A stretch of 21,588 nt of DNA from a bacterium (GCA_021794335.1 JAJYQZ010000292.1:1-21588), one strand, 5' to 3'; counted from the first letter of the stretch, positions 13,451 through 21,357 are shown. Made by a program: numbers and translations. The notes: generated by a model not told the origin, from the letters alone.

Positions 13451-13497
13451 ATATATATTTAATTTATTAATTTTAAAAAAGGAGGTATGAATTAATC

Positions 13498-13824
13498 ATG
13501 GATAAAATAATCTTTGAGATTTATGATCCGGCTCTCTGTTGTTCTACAGGCGTCTGCGGTCCGAATCCGGACGAAAAACTTATAAAAGTCAGGAATTTAA
13601 TCGACAAATTAAAATCGGATTTCGGCGGGTATATCGAAATAAAAAGGCAGACGATATCGCAGGAGCCGAAGAAATTTCTTGAAAATCCTTCGGTTAAACT
13701 TTTGATGCAAAATGAAGGGAAGACGGCGCTTCCGGTCTGCATCTTAAACGGAAAAGTCGTAACATACGGTAGATATCCCGAAGAAAAAGAGGTTTATAGC
13801 TTTATTTCATCTTTATCATCTTAA
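13498..13824 (+). CDS. arsD: Arsenic metallochaperone ArsD
   Basis: This 108-residue protein is a typical ArsD: EIYDPALCCSTGVCGP carries C14, C15 and C20, the three As(III)-binding residues of R773 ArsD (C12, C13, C18). The chain ends with the family's TALPVCILNG and GRYP segments. ArsD hands As(III) to ArsA. An AAAGGAGGTATG box precedes it, 47 bases after arsR. ArsD lies directly before arsA, as usual. Confidence 0.95.
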   Translation: MDKIIFEIYDPALCCSTGVCGPNPDEKLIKVRNLIDKLKSDFGGYIEIKRQTISQEPKKFLENPSVKLLMQNEGKTALPVCILNGKVVTYGRYPEEKEVYSFISSLSS

Positions 13825-13858
13825 ATTAAACCGTTCTTAAGATATATCGGAGGATAAA

Positions 13859-15613
13859 ATGCATTATTATTTTTTTCACGGCAAAGGAGGCGTCGGTAAG
13901 ACGACGGTGTCGTCGGCATTTGGCGTGAGATTTGCGCTCGAAGGAAAAAAAACATTGATTGTTTCGACCGACCCGGCTTCCAACCTGAGCGATATTTTTG
14001 AGCAAAAAATAGGAAGCGCCGAAAAAAAGATTGAAGGATTTGAAAATCTTTATGCGTTAGAAATGGATACGGATGCCGAGGTTATAAAGTATAAGCAGAA
14101 AGTTCTCGGCGACAGCGCAGAGTTTCTGCCGGAAGAAGTTTTAAATTCTATCGAGGAAGAGTTTAAATCGCCATGTACCTCGGAAATAGCTTTTTTCAAC
14201 GGTTTTACCGAGCTTTTTCTTAAGAAAGATTACGATATTATTATATTCGATACGGCTCCTTCCGCTCATACCTTAAGGCTCCTTGAACTGCCTATGGAAT
14301 GGACGGTTTATATCGACGAAGTCAAAAAAGGAGCAGGACAGACATGCATGGGGCCCGTAGTAAATTTAGACGGATATTACGAACAGTATAAAACCGCCCT
14401 AAATGGAATAAAAGACCCCGAGATTACGACGTTCGTATTTGTAATGCGTCCTAAAGAACTGGATTTGCTGGAAATTAAAAATTCAACGGAAGAAGTCAAA
14501 AAATTCGGCGTAACAAATATAGAAATTATAGTTAACGGCATTTTACCGGACGAGCTGTTCCGCAAAAAAGAGTTTAAAGAAATTATTGCAGACCAGAGAA
14601 AAATCTTAAAACAGTTATATTTAATGGGTTTTAAAACTATTGAGATAAATTTAAAAAAGAACGAGGTAAAGGGATTAAGGTCGCTGGTCGTCTTTTTTTC
14701 AAGTTTAATTGAAAATTCCGACGAAGATAGAATCGTTTTAATGAATGAAATCGATATTAAACAAAAAAACAATGAACTTCTACGAAATATAACGCCTAAA
14801 AAAACGCCGTTTTACCTGTTTTTCACAGGCAAAGGCGGGACGGGCAAAACAGTGTCTTCCCTTTTGTTCGGGAAATATTTTGCCGGCAGAAGAATGAAAA
14901 CATTAGTGGTTTCCGCAGATTATTCCGGGCATATAACAAAAATAACCGAGTTAAAAAATATAGGCGAAGTTCCGGTCAAATCCGAAGTTGACGATAATTT
15001 ATATTTTGCAAAAATTTCTCCGGATTCGGCTTTAGACGAATATAAGAAAAACACGGTCGAATATTTTAAATCTTATTCCGGCAACGAAAAATCGCTTATG
15101 GTTTTAGAAGAGGAATTAAACTCCCCCTGTACCGAAGAGGTTGCGGTTTTTAAAAAATTCAGCAGTTTCTTTTTTGAATATAAAGATTACGACGTTATAA
15201 TTTTCGATGCCGCTCCCACAGGTCATGCTTTGCGTCTTTTATATATAAGTTTGGAATATGCCAAAATGGACAGGAAAGATGCAAGGCTCGAAGAATTCGT
15301 TAAAATACTTAAAGATACTAATAAAACTCTATTTTCGCTCTGTCTTTATCCTGAATACAGCCCTATAGAGGAAGCCAAAAGGGCATACGACGATTTAAAA
15401 GCGGCTGGAATTAATACGTCCTTTCTGGTCGTCAATTATATTCTCGGCGGAAATTTTAACGACGCTTTTTTTAACGGCAGGAAGAAAATGCAGGAAACTT
15501 ACCTTGAATCGATAAAGCAAAAATTCGACATTCCTTTTTTTACGATACCGCAATATCTAAGCGAGATTAATAACCAAAAAACTTTGGACGCGTTTTATTC
15601 TTTAGTGTTTTAA
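13859..15613 (+). CDS. arsA: Arsenite-activated ATPase ArsA (two-domain)
   Basis: The 584-residue protein has two homologous ATPase halves: P-loop GKGGVGKTT at residues 9-17 and GKGGTGKT at 324-331. The switch II signatures are DTAPSAHTLRLL (131) and DAAPTGHALRLL (450). Cysteines C106, C163 and C424 match the three metalloid ligands of R773 ArsA (C113, C172, C422). ArsA normally powers the ArsB or Acr3 efflux pump; no such pump is in the window. The gene is followed by a parS site and then hgcA. The second half has a less typical SADYSGHIT segment in place of the first half's STDPASNL, a normal asymmetry in some ArsA. Confidence 0.95.
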   Translation: MHYYFFHGKGGVGKTTVSSAFGVRFALEGKKTLIVSTDPASNLSDIFEQKIGSAEKKIEGFENLYALEMDTDAEVIKYKQKVLGDSAEFLPEEVLNSIEEEFKSPCTSEIAFFNGFTELFLKKDYDIIIFDTAPSAHTLRLLELPMEWTVYIDEVKKGAGQTCMGPVVNLDGYYEQYKTALNGIKDPEITTFVFVMRPKELDLLEIKNSTEEVKKFGVTNIEIIVNGILPDELFRKKEFKEIIADQRKILKQLYLMGFKTIEINLKKNEVKGLRSLVVFFSSLIENSDEDRIVLMNEIDIKQKNNELLRNITPKKTPFYLFFTGKGGTGKTVSSLLFGKYFAGRRMKTLVVSADYSGHITKITELKNIGEVPVKSEVDDNLYFAKISPDSALDEYKKNTVEYFKSYSGNEKSLMVLEEELNSPCTEEVAVFKKFSSFFFEYKDYDVIIFDAAPTGHALRLLYISLEYAKMDRKDARLEEFVKILKDTNKTLFSLCLYPEYSPIEEAKRAYDDLKAAGINTSFLVVNYILGGNFNDAFFNGRKKMQETYLESIKQKFDIPFFTIPQYLSEINNQKTLDAFYSLVF

Positions 15614-15647
15614 TTAATAGATTTTTACGATAATTATTTTAATCTAT

Positions 15648-15663
15648 TGTTTCACGTGAAACA
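15648..15663. other. parS site 2 (ParB-binding)
   Basis: TGTTTCACGTGAAACA, identical to the site at 3339 and to the bacterial parS consensus, lies in the 86-base gap between arsA and hgcA. ParB spreading from here could affect transcription of hgcAB, which is inference. Confidence 0.95.
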
Positions 15664-15699
15664 TAAAAATAAAATTTAAAAAGGGATAATTTTATAAAT

Positions 15700-16767
15700 A
15701 TGATCAATGAAAATATAAATATTTTAGAGTTTTGTAAAAAGCCGGAGCAAATAGAAAAGGTTAACAGGGTTTCTTCGGACTGGTCAAGGCCGGATTATGC
15801 AGGCTCCATAAAATGCAGGATAAGCAATTCGTTCAGGATGAAATATAAGATTGAGCCGGGGCTGTATGCGGTAGGCGAACCGGATGCGAATTCCGAGGTA
15901 TTTGCAAGCGCAAATTATAAATTAAGTTTCGACGTTCTTAGAAAAGCTCTAAGCGGTTTAAGCGCATGGATATTGGTATTGGATACTAAAGGTATAAACG
16001 TATGGTGCGCCGCCGGAAAAGGAACCTTCGGCACCGAAGAGCTTGTTAAGCGGATAGGACTAGTTAAACTTGGAAATTTTTTAAATCACCGGCGGATAAT
16101 AATTCCCCAGCTTGGAGCGGTCGGCGTTAATGCCGATTCCGTTTTTAAACGGACGGAGTTTAAAGTCTATTTTGGTCCCGTGTATGCAAAAGACATTAAA
16201 GCTTATTTAAATGCAGGCAGGAGAAAAACTCAGGAAATGAGGAAAATTAAATTTTCAATGTTTGACAGGCTTATTTTAACGCCGAGGGAAGTTATTCCGG
16301 CAATGAATAAATTTATTATTTTTGCGGTTATTATCCTTGTGTTTTTCGGCATTCAGCCGACGGGCATTTTATTTAAAAGTGCATGGGTTTACGGAGAGCC
16401 TTTTCTGTTGCTTGGTCTTGCGAGCATTACAGCGGGTTCGTTTGTAACTCCCGCCGCCCTTCCTTTCATACCTTTTCGTTCATTTGCATTAAAGGGCTGG
16501 ATAACCGGAATGTTATTAACCGTCCTTGTAATTTTCCTGTTTAATTCACCCGAGCTAAAAAATATTTTAATTTTTAGCTCGGCAATTCTTTTCTTTCCCA
16601 TGGCAAGCTCGTATTTGGCATTGCAATTTACCGGTTCTACTACATTTACAAATATGAGCGGCGTAAAAAAAGAATTGAAAACAGCCCTGCCGGTTTATTT
16701 AATATCTACCGTTATATCTATTGTTTTGCTGATAATTTATAAACTTCATAAATTGGCGGTTATATGA
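15700..16767 (+). CDS. hgcA: Mercury methyltransferase corrinoid protein HgcA
   Basis: HgcA transfers a methyl group from its corrinoid cofactor to Hg(II), making methylmercury. The 355-residue product has the corrinoid-binding domain with the family-defining cap-helix motif NVWCAAGK (residues 100-107, C103 being the cobalt-coordinating cysteine equivalent to C93 in strain ND132). A C-terminal part with about five membrane helices begins near residue 205 (FIIFAVIILVFFGI). The length and two-part layout fit HgcA and exclude the soluble CdhD/AcsC relatives. The last four bases overlap the hgcB start. The gene follows arsRDA in the same direction with no terminator in between, except for a parS site. 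Confidence 0.97.
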   Translation: MINENINILEFCKKPEQIEKVNRVSSDWSRPDYAGSIKCRISNSFRMKYKIEPGLYAVGEPDANSEVFASANYKLSFDVLRKALSGLSAWILVLDTKGINVWCAAGKGTFGTEELVKRIGLVKLGNFLNHRRIIIPQLGAVGVNADSVFKRTEFKVYFGPVYAKDIKAYLNAGRRKTQEMRKIKFSMFDRLILTPREVIPAMNKFIIFAVIILVFFGIQPTGILFKSAWVYGEPFLLLGLASITAGSFVTPAALPFIPFRSFALKGWITGMLLTVLVIFLFNSPELKNILIFSSAILFFPMASSYLALQFTGSTTFTNMSGVKKELKTALPVYLISTVISIVLLIIYKLHKLAVI

Positions 16768-17057
16768 AATATCTCAAGAATGTATCGAGCCTTAAATTTT
16801 TTGCCGAAAAATGCACTAACTGCTTAGTATGCATAGACGTATGCCCGCACGAAGTATTTAAGCTTAAAAACAAAAAAGTCGTCGTTGCCGATAAAGATTT
16901 ATGCATGGAATGCGGCGCCTGCGCTCTTAACTGCAAATACGGGGCTATAGCCGTAAATTCCGGCGTCGGATGCGCGAGCGGCATAATAAACGGGATGCTG
17001 ACCGGAGGCAAGCCTTCATGCGATTGCGGCGGTACAGCGCCGTCCGAATGCTGTTGA
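16764..17057 (+). CDS. hgcB: Ferredoxin partner HgcB
   Basis: HgcB reduces the HgcA corrinoid and may deliver Hg(II). The 97-residue protein has two 4Fe-4S sites: CTNCLVCIDVCP (C17, C20, C23, C27) and CMECGACALNC (C47, C50, C53, C57, the HgcB signature). The extra conserved cysteine C70 (GVGCASG) and the C-terminal pair C96-C97 required in HgcB are present, plus a C86-x-C88 pair. The start codon overlaps the hgcA stop (ATGA), giving translational coupling. Confidence 0.97.
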   Translation: MKYLKNVSSLKFFAEKCTNCLVCIDVCPHEVFKLKNKKVVVADKDLCMECGACALNCKYGAIAVNSGVGCASGIINGMLTGGKPSCDCGGTAPSECC

Positions 17058-17063
17058 TTAGTT

Positions 17064-17348
17064 TTAAATTAAAATTAAGTTAATATTTCTCTGTCTGGGT
17101 CCGTCGAATTCGCAGAGGAAAATCCCTTCCCATCTTTCGAGATTCGGCTTATTGCCGGAATAAGGCAATATCCTTTAATTGCCTATTATCGCTGCTTTTA
17201 TGTGCGCGTCGGAATTTCCTTCGGCGTGGCGGTAATTATTATTTTTAGGCGCCAAATTATCTAAAAAAATATAATCTTCTATTGTTTTTGTAATATTTAT
17301 CAATTCGCTTCTTTTGCCGGTTTTTACCGAAAAATTATACATTTTCAT
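17064..17348 (-). pseudogene. yjbQ: Decayed YjbQ (UPF0047) gene
   Basis: Two in-frame pieces match YjbQ-type proteins. The first begins MKMYNFSVKTGKRSEL and runs to YRHAEGNSDAHIKAAIIG, the GN-x-DAHIKA signature. After a TAA stop at 17177-17175 the same frame continues with a segment ending WEGIFLCEFDGPRQR, the family's WQGI-FCEFDGPR end. The central block with HTTAAVTINE, roughly 40 residues including catalytic-region residues, is missing between DYIF and LDNLAP. One deletion and one in-frame stop make it non-functional as the intact family. It is 3' of the flavoprotein gene, overlapping its end, and its remnant ends seven bases from hgcB. The start is uncertain. Confidence 0.8.
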
Positions 17349-18393
17349 AGCTTTTATGCCTGCTTTTTGCAAAAGGTAAAATTAAGCTTTTTAAGAAAGA
17401 CGGCTTATAATTTCTATTAAGAAAATTACACGGGTCGCCTTCGGCAAATTTTTTTGCTAAGTATCTATACCCGAAGTTTCCGAATTTTTCTATCAGATAC
17501 CTGTTTACGAGCGATGTTTCCAGCATCGGTTTAATCTCTTTTTTCCAGAGGTAATCGTAATCCGAGCCTCCGATTATACTCATAGCGGCCAGATATCCGG
17601 ATAAAACCGCATATCTTAACCCGAACCCCCAGAGGTAATCTTGAAAGCCGGCCGATTCGCCTATATATATTTTTTTATCGAAGGCGTTGGTATTTCTAAT
17701 GAAAAAATTTCCGAATCCGCCGAATCTTTTTTCGTTTCGAATATCGATATATTTTTCATTTTGGAAAAAATTAAGCAAATTTTTAAAATATTTTTTTGTA
17801 TTTTTAAAATCTTTATAAATAACCGAAGCCATTGTACCGAAACCTTTATTTATAAGGAGATATACATAACCCTTAGGCGCAATTTCATCGTTAAAAATCA
17901 CGGCCGCGCAGTCCTTCGTTCCGGTATCGAATGTTATGCCCGCCGCTATAAAATCCGCCCGTTTTGGACCTTCGGCTATTATAGTTTTTTCTTTGAAAGA
18001 TTCGATGCGGCGGTTAAAAACTATTTCGACTCCCAGACAAACGGCTTGCTTTTTGAGTCCCGCATCAAAAGAACCGCCGGCGCCGCCTCTTTTTACAAGA
18101 TAAAAAACAGGCCTTTCGGACTTTATTCTAAGCGGAGCCATTTTTGGAGCGTATATATCGCCTTCATAGTAAGGAATACATAAAAAATTAATATCTATTC
18201 CTAATTCCCTAAGAAACGCAACTATGTCTTTATCCCCGCTCCAATTTTCCAAGCCTTGAAAATCGCCGTTCATCCTATGTCCGACATCCGGCGACATTTC
18301 ATAAACCGTAGGCTTATATCCGTGTTGTGCCAGGACTATTGCCGCCGTTAAACCTGCAGGTCCGGCTCCGGAAATATTTATTTGATTTTCCAA
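17335..18393 (-). CDS. Geranylgeranyl-reductase-like FAD oxidoreductase
   Basis: The 352-residue flavoprotein has an N-terminal FAD-binding Rossmann loop ISGAGPAGLTAAIVLAQHGY, and GESAGFQDYLWGFGLRYAVLSG near residue 242, the FAD-contact motif of the geranylgeranyl reductase/FixC-like group. Members reduce isoprenoid double bonds or oxidise related substrates. Here no lipid genes are close, so substrate is unknown. It is convergent with hgcAB, and its 3' end overlaps the decayed yjbQ gene. It is preceded by the 326-base intergenic region that also serves the MerP-like gene. Confidence 0.8.
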   Translation of the reverse strand: MENQINISGAGPAGLTAAIVLAQHGYKPTVYEMSPDVGHRMNGDFQGLENWSGDKDIVAFLRELGIDINFLCIPYYEGDIYAPKMAPLRIKSERPVFYLVKRGGAGGSFDAGLKKQAVCLGVEIVFNRRIESFKEKTIIAEGPKRADFIAAGITFDTGTKDCAAVIFNDEIAPKGYVYLLINKGFGTMASVIYKDFKNTKKYFKNLLNFFQNEKYIDIRNEKRFGGFGNFFIRNTNAFDKKIYIGESAGFQDYLWGFGLRYAVLSGYLAAMSIIGGSDYDYLWKKEIKPMLETSLVNRYLIEKFGNFGYRYLAKKFAEGDPCNFLNRNYKPSFLKSLILPFAKSRHKSYENV

Positions 18394-18673
18394 TTTTGAG
18401 TTCTTTATTAAATTATATATACTTTATCTTAATTTTAATGCTACCATAATTTGACGCTTTTTCAAGTATCAGCGGAATAGTATCGGCGGAATATCTTAAT
18501 CCCGCAATAGAAATTTATATATAACCTTTAACTTTATGTTTTAGCTGCGGAGAAACAGTCATCAGTTTGTAAAAGTTAGATAATATTTAAACTGCACGAT
18601 TAAAATATTTCTTCTTTTTTTAGCAATTTCGATTTCCTTTTCATAAAAAATTCAACCGGCTGCAAAAAAAAAC
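18394..18673. other. Intergenic region, no gene seen
   Basis: About 280 AT-rich bases upstream of the flavoprotein gene, before the divergent MerR-type promoter. I see no convincing ORF, RNA gene or long repeat. Confidence 0.6.
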
Positions 18674-18705
18674 TTGACATTATACCTAAGTATAAGGTGT
18701 AAAAT
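18674..18705 (+). promoter_or_regulatory. MerR-type promoter with 20-bp spacer and dyad
   Basis: TTGACA (18674-18679) and TAAAAT (18700-18705) are separated by 20 bases rather than 17, the overlong spacing that MerR-family activators correct by DNA distortion. The spacer contains the dyad ACCTAAGTATAAGGT (18684-18698), as in mer, zntA and copA promoters. It precedes the MerP-like and MerT-like genes. Confidence 0.82.
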
Positions 18706-18764
18706 ATAAATATTCGGCAATGAAAAAAATTATAAAATTTAATAAATTAAAAATGGAGGTTTTT

Positions 18765-19151
18765 ATGAAAAACTATTTAAATGCGAAAAAATTTACCGGA
18801 AGTATTTTAGCTATTTTGATTTTAACTGCATTAGTATTAACTGCATCTGCGTTTGTTTATCACACGAATTACGATTCAAAGAACTTAACGCTTACAGGTT
18901 TTAACAGTACAAATAATGTTCATACCGATAGGTTTAAGGTTTACGGGCTTGTGTGCGGGGATACTTTTTGCATAACGAATATTCAAAATGCGTTATATAA
19001 AATTAAGGGAGTTAAAAATGTCAAGATTAATATGCAAAATCAAGAGGCTATAGTGAAGTTTAAAGGGAACATAGCTCCGCAAACCTTTATAAAGGCAATA
19101 GACGGCGCATCAAACGCTATGTTTCATTACAGCGCGCGCTACATAAAATAA
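18765..19151 (+). CDS. Secreted MerP-like HMA protein with CX4C site
   Basis: The start is set at ATG 18765, after GGAGG; an ATG at 18720 without a box adds 15 residues. The 128-residue product has a signal-type hydrophobic segment (ILAILILTALVLTASA). After a linker it has an HMA domain: RFKVYGLVCGDTFC, then KIKGVKNVKINMQNQEAIVKF, which closely follows MerP. The metal loop is C64-x4-C69 instead of CxxC, unusual for the family. It is the first gene after the MerR-type promoter and is followed by a MerT-like gene 56 bases on, so periplasmic capture of Hg(II) for import is the obvious role, though the changed spacing leaves the metal uncertain. Confidence 0.75.
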   Translation: MKNYLNAKKFTGSILAILILTALVLTASAFVYHTNYDSKNLTLTGFNSTNNVHTDRFKVYGLVCGDTFCITNIQNALYKIKGVKNVKINMQNQEAIVKFKGNIAPQTFIKAIDGASNAMFHYSARYIK

Positions 19152-19207
19152 ATTACTTAGCATGAGTATAATACTTTGATTAACTTGCTATTTAGAGGCG
19201 GTATATT

Positions 19208-19669
19208 ATGAAAACAAAAAATTTATCCGATAAAATTAACGGAGTAAGCTCAAGCGCAACCTCTTTTTCAGCCGGAATTTTTGCAATTTTAGGCGGAGTT
19301 TGCTGTTGGGGGCCTTTAGTTTTTAGCATACTTGGCGTAGGCGCAAGCACAGGCGGAGTTTTGGGATCCGCCGCCTCTTTTCTTGGGGCAATTGCGCCTT
19401 ATAGGAACTATTTTTTGGTGTTAAATATTATCGGCATTCTTTTATCTTTTTTCTTTATTTACGTGATGCCGAAAATATCTTTTCAAAGAAAACAAGCGTT
19501 GGATATCAACGAAGGCGCCGACGGTGCAACCTGCGATTGTGAGACTTCGGCAGGCTCTTTTAATTTCAGCAAAATAGTTTTTTTCTCATCTGTTTTGATA
19601 ACGGTCGGTATTTTTATATATTTGTATGTTGACAGCGGTCAGATTTTTACAGCTTGGCCCCAGTTATAA
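19208..19669 (+). CDS. MerT-like mercuric ion transporter
   Basis: The 153-residue membrane protein has about three hydrophobic helices. The first contains GGVCCWGPLVFSILGVGAS with the vicinal pair C32-C33, the signature of MerT, which takes Hg(II) from MerP into the cytosol. After helix 2 (VLNIIGILLSFFFIYVM) a cytosolic loop carries C109-x-C111 (ATCDCE) in the place of MerT's second cysteine pair. A third helix ends the chain. It is longer than classic MerT (about 116). It sits directly after the MerP-like gene under a MerR-type promoter. No merA reductase follows, so imported Hg(II) would be available to HgcAB. Confidence 0.82.
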   Translation: MKTKNLSDKINGVSSSATSFSAGIFAILGGVCCWGPLVFSILGVGASTGGVLGSAASFLGAIAPYRNYFLVLNIIGILLSFFFIYVMPKISFQRKQALDINEGADGATCDCETSAGSFNFSKIVFFSSVLITVGIFIYLYVDSGQIFTAWPQL

Positions 19670-19753
19670 CGTTGTAAAATAAATATACTTTCATTATATA
19701 AAACAGCAATAAAGCATAAGGAATGGTTTAGCTGAATTAATGGAGGCGCAATT

Positions 19754-20011
19754 ATGCAGAGCGATAAAATTAACGAAGAATTTCAAGATACTATACAAAG
19801 TTTACTGATAGAAATAGACAATATTAAAGAATATCTTGAAGAAATAGACGGTTATGACGGAGAAATAAAAAAACTTTTTGAAAATTCCGGAAATGAAACT
19901 TATATCGAAAATAAAGTAAAAGAATTAAACGATAAAATTGCGGTTTTTAACTGGTGGTGGAAGGTGATAGTAAGAGATGTAGAAGAGATGAAAGAAAAAC
20001 TCGTTAAATAA
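19754..20011 (+). CDS. Small coiled-coil protein, unknown
   Basis: The 85-residue product is acidic and helical with heptad-like spacing (IQSLLIEIDNIKEYLEEI and YIENKVKELNDKIAVF) and a WWWKVIV patch near residue 55. It has no cysteine, signal peptide or recognisable family. A GGAGG box precedes it, 85 bases after the MerT-like gene in the same direction, so it may be the third gene of that unit. Confidence 0.55.
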   Translation: MQSDKINEEFQDTIQSLLIEIDNIKEYLEEIDGYDGEIKKLFENSGNETYIENKVKELNDKIAVFNWWWKVIVRDVEEMKEKLVK

Positions 20012-20017
20012 AAAATT

Positions 20018-20416
20018 TTATTTTTTGTGTCGAACCGGAGGTATTGCAAACCAAACGACAATGACGGTTATTCCGAATGCGATATATATTGCGTTAAACA
20101 TCCATATCGGGAAATTGTAATATAAAACTTTATTCACCATTCCCGCAATAAAAGGCATAGAGCTGTGCTCCATACGGTCTAAAGACATCAGTTTATATTC
20201 AAGCCATGTCAGCGGACATTCGATATTAAATACGGATTCAAATGCTACGATTCCTATCATTAAAAGATGAATTAACCTGAAGGTATAATTTCTTATCCAT
20301 TTCCAGCGCGCAAAAAAACCCGCAATTATAAGAAAAAAACCGATTACGATTACAAGCGCGTAAAGCAGATGCACTATATATACCGCCGATATAGCGATAG
20401 GATAAAATTCTTTCAT
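20018..20416 (-). CDS. DUF2784 membrane protein
   Basis: The 132-residue protein has about four membrane helices and the DUF2784 pattern: FRLIHLLMIGIVAFESVFNI followed by ECPLTWLEYKL and a final hydrophobic segment. These are inner-membrane proteins of unknown role. It converges with the 85-residue gene (six bases apart) and is divergent from sppA. Confidence 0.78.
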   Translation of the reverse strand: MKEFYPIAISAVYIVHLLYALVIVIGFFLIIAGFFARWKWIRNYTFRLIHLLMIGIVAFESVFNIECPLTWLEYKLMSLDRMEHSSMPFIAGMVNKVLYYNFPIWMFNAIYIAFGITVIVVWFAIPPVRHKK

Positions 20417-20503
20417 AATTATTCGCCTTTATTTATTATATTCCACTTTAACTTAAAAGTTAAATTTTTAAAATATACCCAAAAATTGCTATTTCATGCA
20501 TTG

Positions 20504-20532
20504 TTGCTTATATGCAAAATCTGTAATATAAT
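20504..20532 (+). promoter_or_regulatory. Sigma-70-type promoter of sppA
   Basis: TTGCTT (20504-20509), 17 bases and a perfect TATAAT (20527-20532) lie 33 bases before the start codon. Confidence 0.7.
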
Positions 20533-20565
20533 GAAAAAAATTTAAGAATTGGAGCGAATAAAATT

Positions 20566-21330
20566 ATGACGATATTTAATAGAAATAAAGCGGCGATAAT
20601 TCGTTTTTCAGGAGCTATAACCGCGCAAAGCGTTTTGCCTTATATTAAGCTTTTAAAAAAAATTGAGAGAATGAAATCCGTCAAAGGAGTAATGTTTGTT
20701 ATCGACAGTCCGGGAGGCAGCGCCATTCACTCCGAACTGCTGTTTTTAGCGATAAAAAGGCTCAGGGATAAAGGCAAGGTAATATACGGATATCTTGAGG
20801 TTGCAGCTTCGGGAGGCTATATGATAGCATGCGCCTTAGAAAAATTATATGCTCCGGCAACCGCCTTAATAGGTTCAATAGGCGTTATCAGCGTTAAACC
20901 CGTGCTTAAAGAAATATTAGAAAAAATAGGAATAGGCTATGAAGTGGTTAAAAAAGGCAGCAGAAAAGATATGTGGCTTTTTACCAGAAATTATACCGAA
21001 GAGGAAAGGGAAAGCATAAGCGAACTTCAGGCAGAAATTTACGATCGTTTTATCGAAATAGTTTCGGACGGAAGGAAAATTCCAAAGGACGAAGTCCTTA
21101 AAATAGCGACGGGAGAACTGTTTTCTTCAAAAAAATCCATCGCATTAAAATTAATTGATAATGTGTCCGGATTTGACGATGCGCTTGAAGAATTATGCAA
21201 AACCGTTAATGCAAATCCCGATAAAGCCTTAAGATTGGGGATTAAAAAACCATTTTTTCAAAAGATAATAGGAACTTCTATAAATAATATATTGGAAGAA
21301 ATTTATTACGGAGCGGTTTATAAAAGTTAG
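20566..21330 (+). CDS. sppA: Short SppA-type S49 peptidase
   Basis: The 254-residue protein contains a single S49 domain: VMFVIDSPGGSAIHSELL, then EVAASGGYMIACALEKLYAPATALIGSIGV. S82 (ASGGY) is the nucleophile and K134 (GSRKD) is the probable general base, 52 residues later, the same gap as S147-K199 of Bacillus SppA. SppA degrades leftover signal peptides in the membrane. The usual N-terminal membrane helix is absent, so this short form would be cytosolic or peripheral. It is downstream of the DUF2784 gene, divergent, with its own promoter. Confidence 0.88.
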   Translation: MTIFNRNKAAIIRFSGAITAQSVLPYIKLLKKIERMKSVKGVMFVIDSPGGSAIHSELLFLAIKRLRDKGKVIYGYLEVAASGGYMIACALEKLYAPATALIGSIGVISVKPVLKEILEKIGIGYEVVKKGSRKDMWLFTRNYTEEERESISELQAEIYDRFIEIVSDGRKIPKDEVLKIATGELFSSKKSIALKLIDNVSGFDDALEELCKTVNANPDKALRLGIKKPFFQKIIGTSINNILEEIYYGAVYKS

Positions 21331-21357
21331 CTAAAAGTGAAAAAGCGGACTAAAAAA

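Noticed and set aside
14377..14772. 131-residue minus-strand frame inside arsA
   Set aside because: Antisense shadow of a well-supported ArsA coding frame, with no ribosome site or family.
15700..16767. HgcA as a CdhD/AcsC-type corrinoid Fe-S protein of the acetyl-CoA pathway
   Set aside because: The NVWCAAGK cap-helix cysteine, the membrane helices and the adjacent CMECGAC ferredoxin are specific to HgcA/HgcB.
17641..18183. 180-residue plus-strand reading frame opposite the flavoprotein gene
   Set aside because: Shadow frame; low-complexity translation with no domain, while the minus strand has a clear FAD-binding protein.
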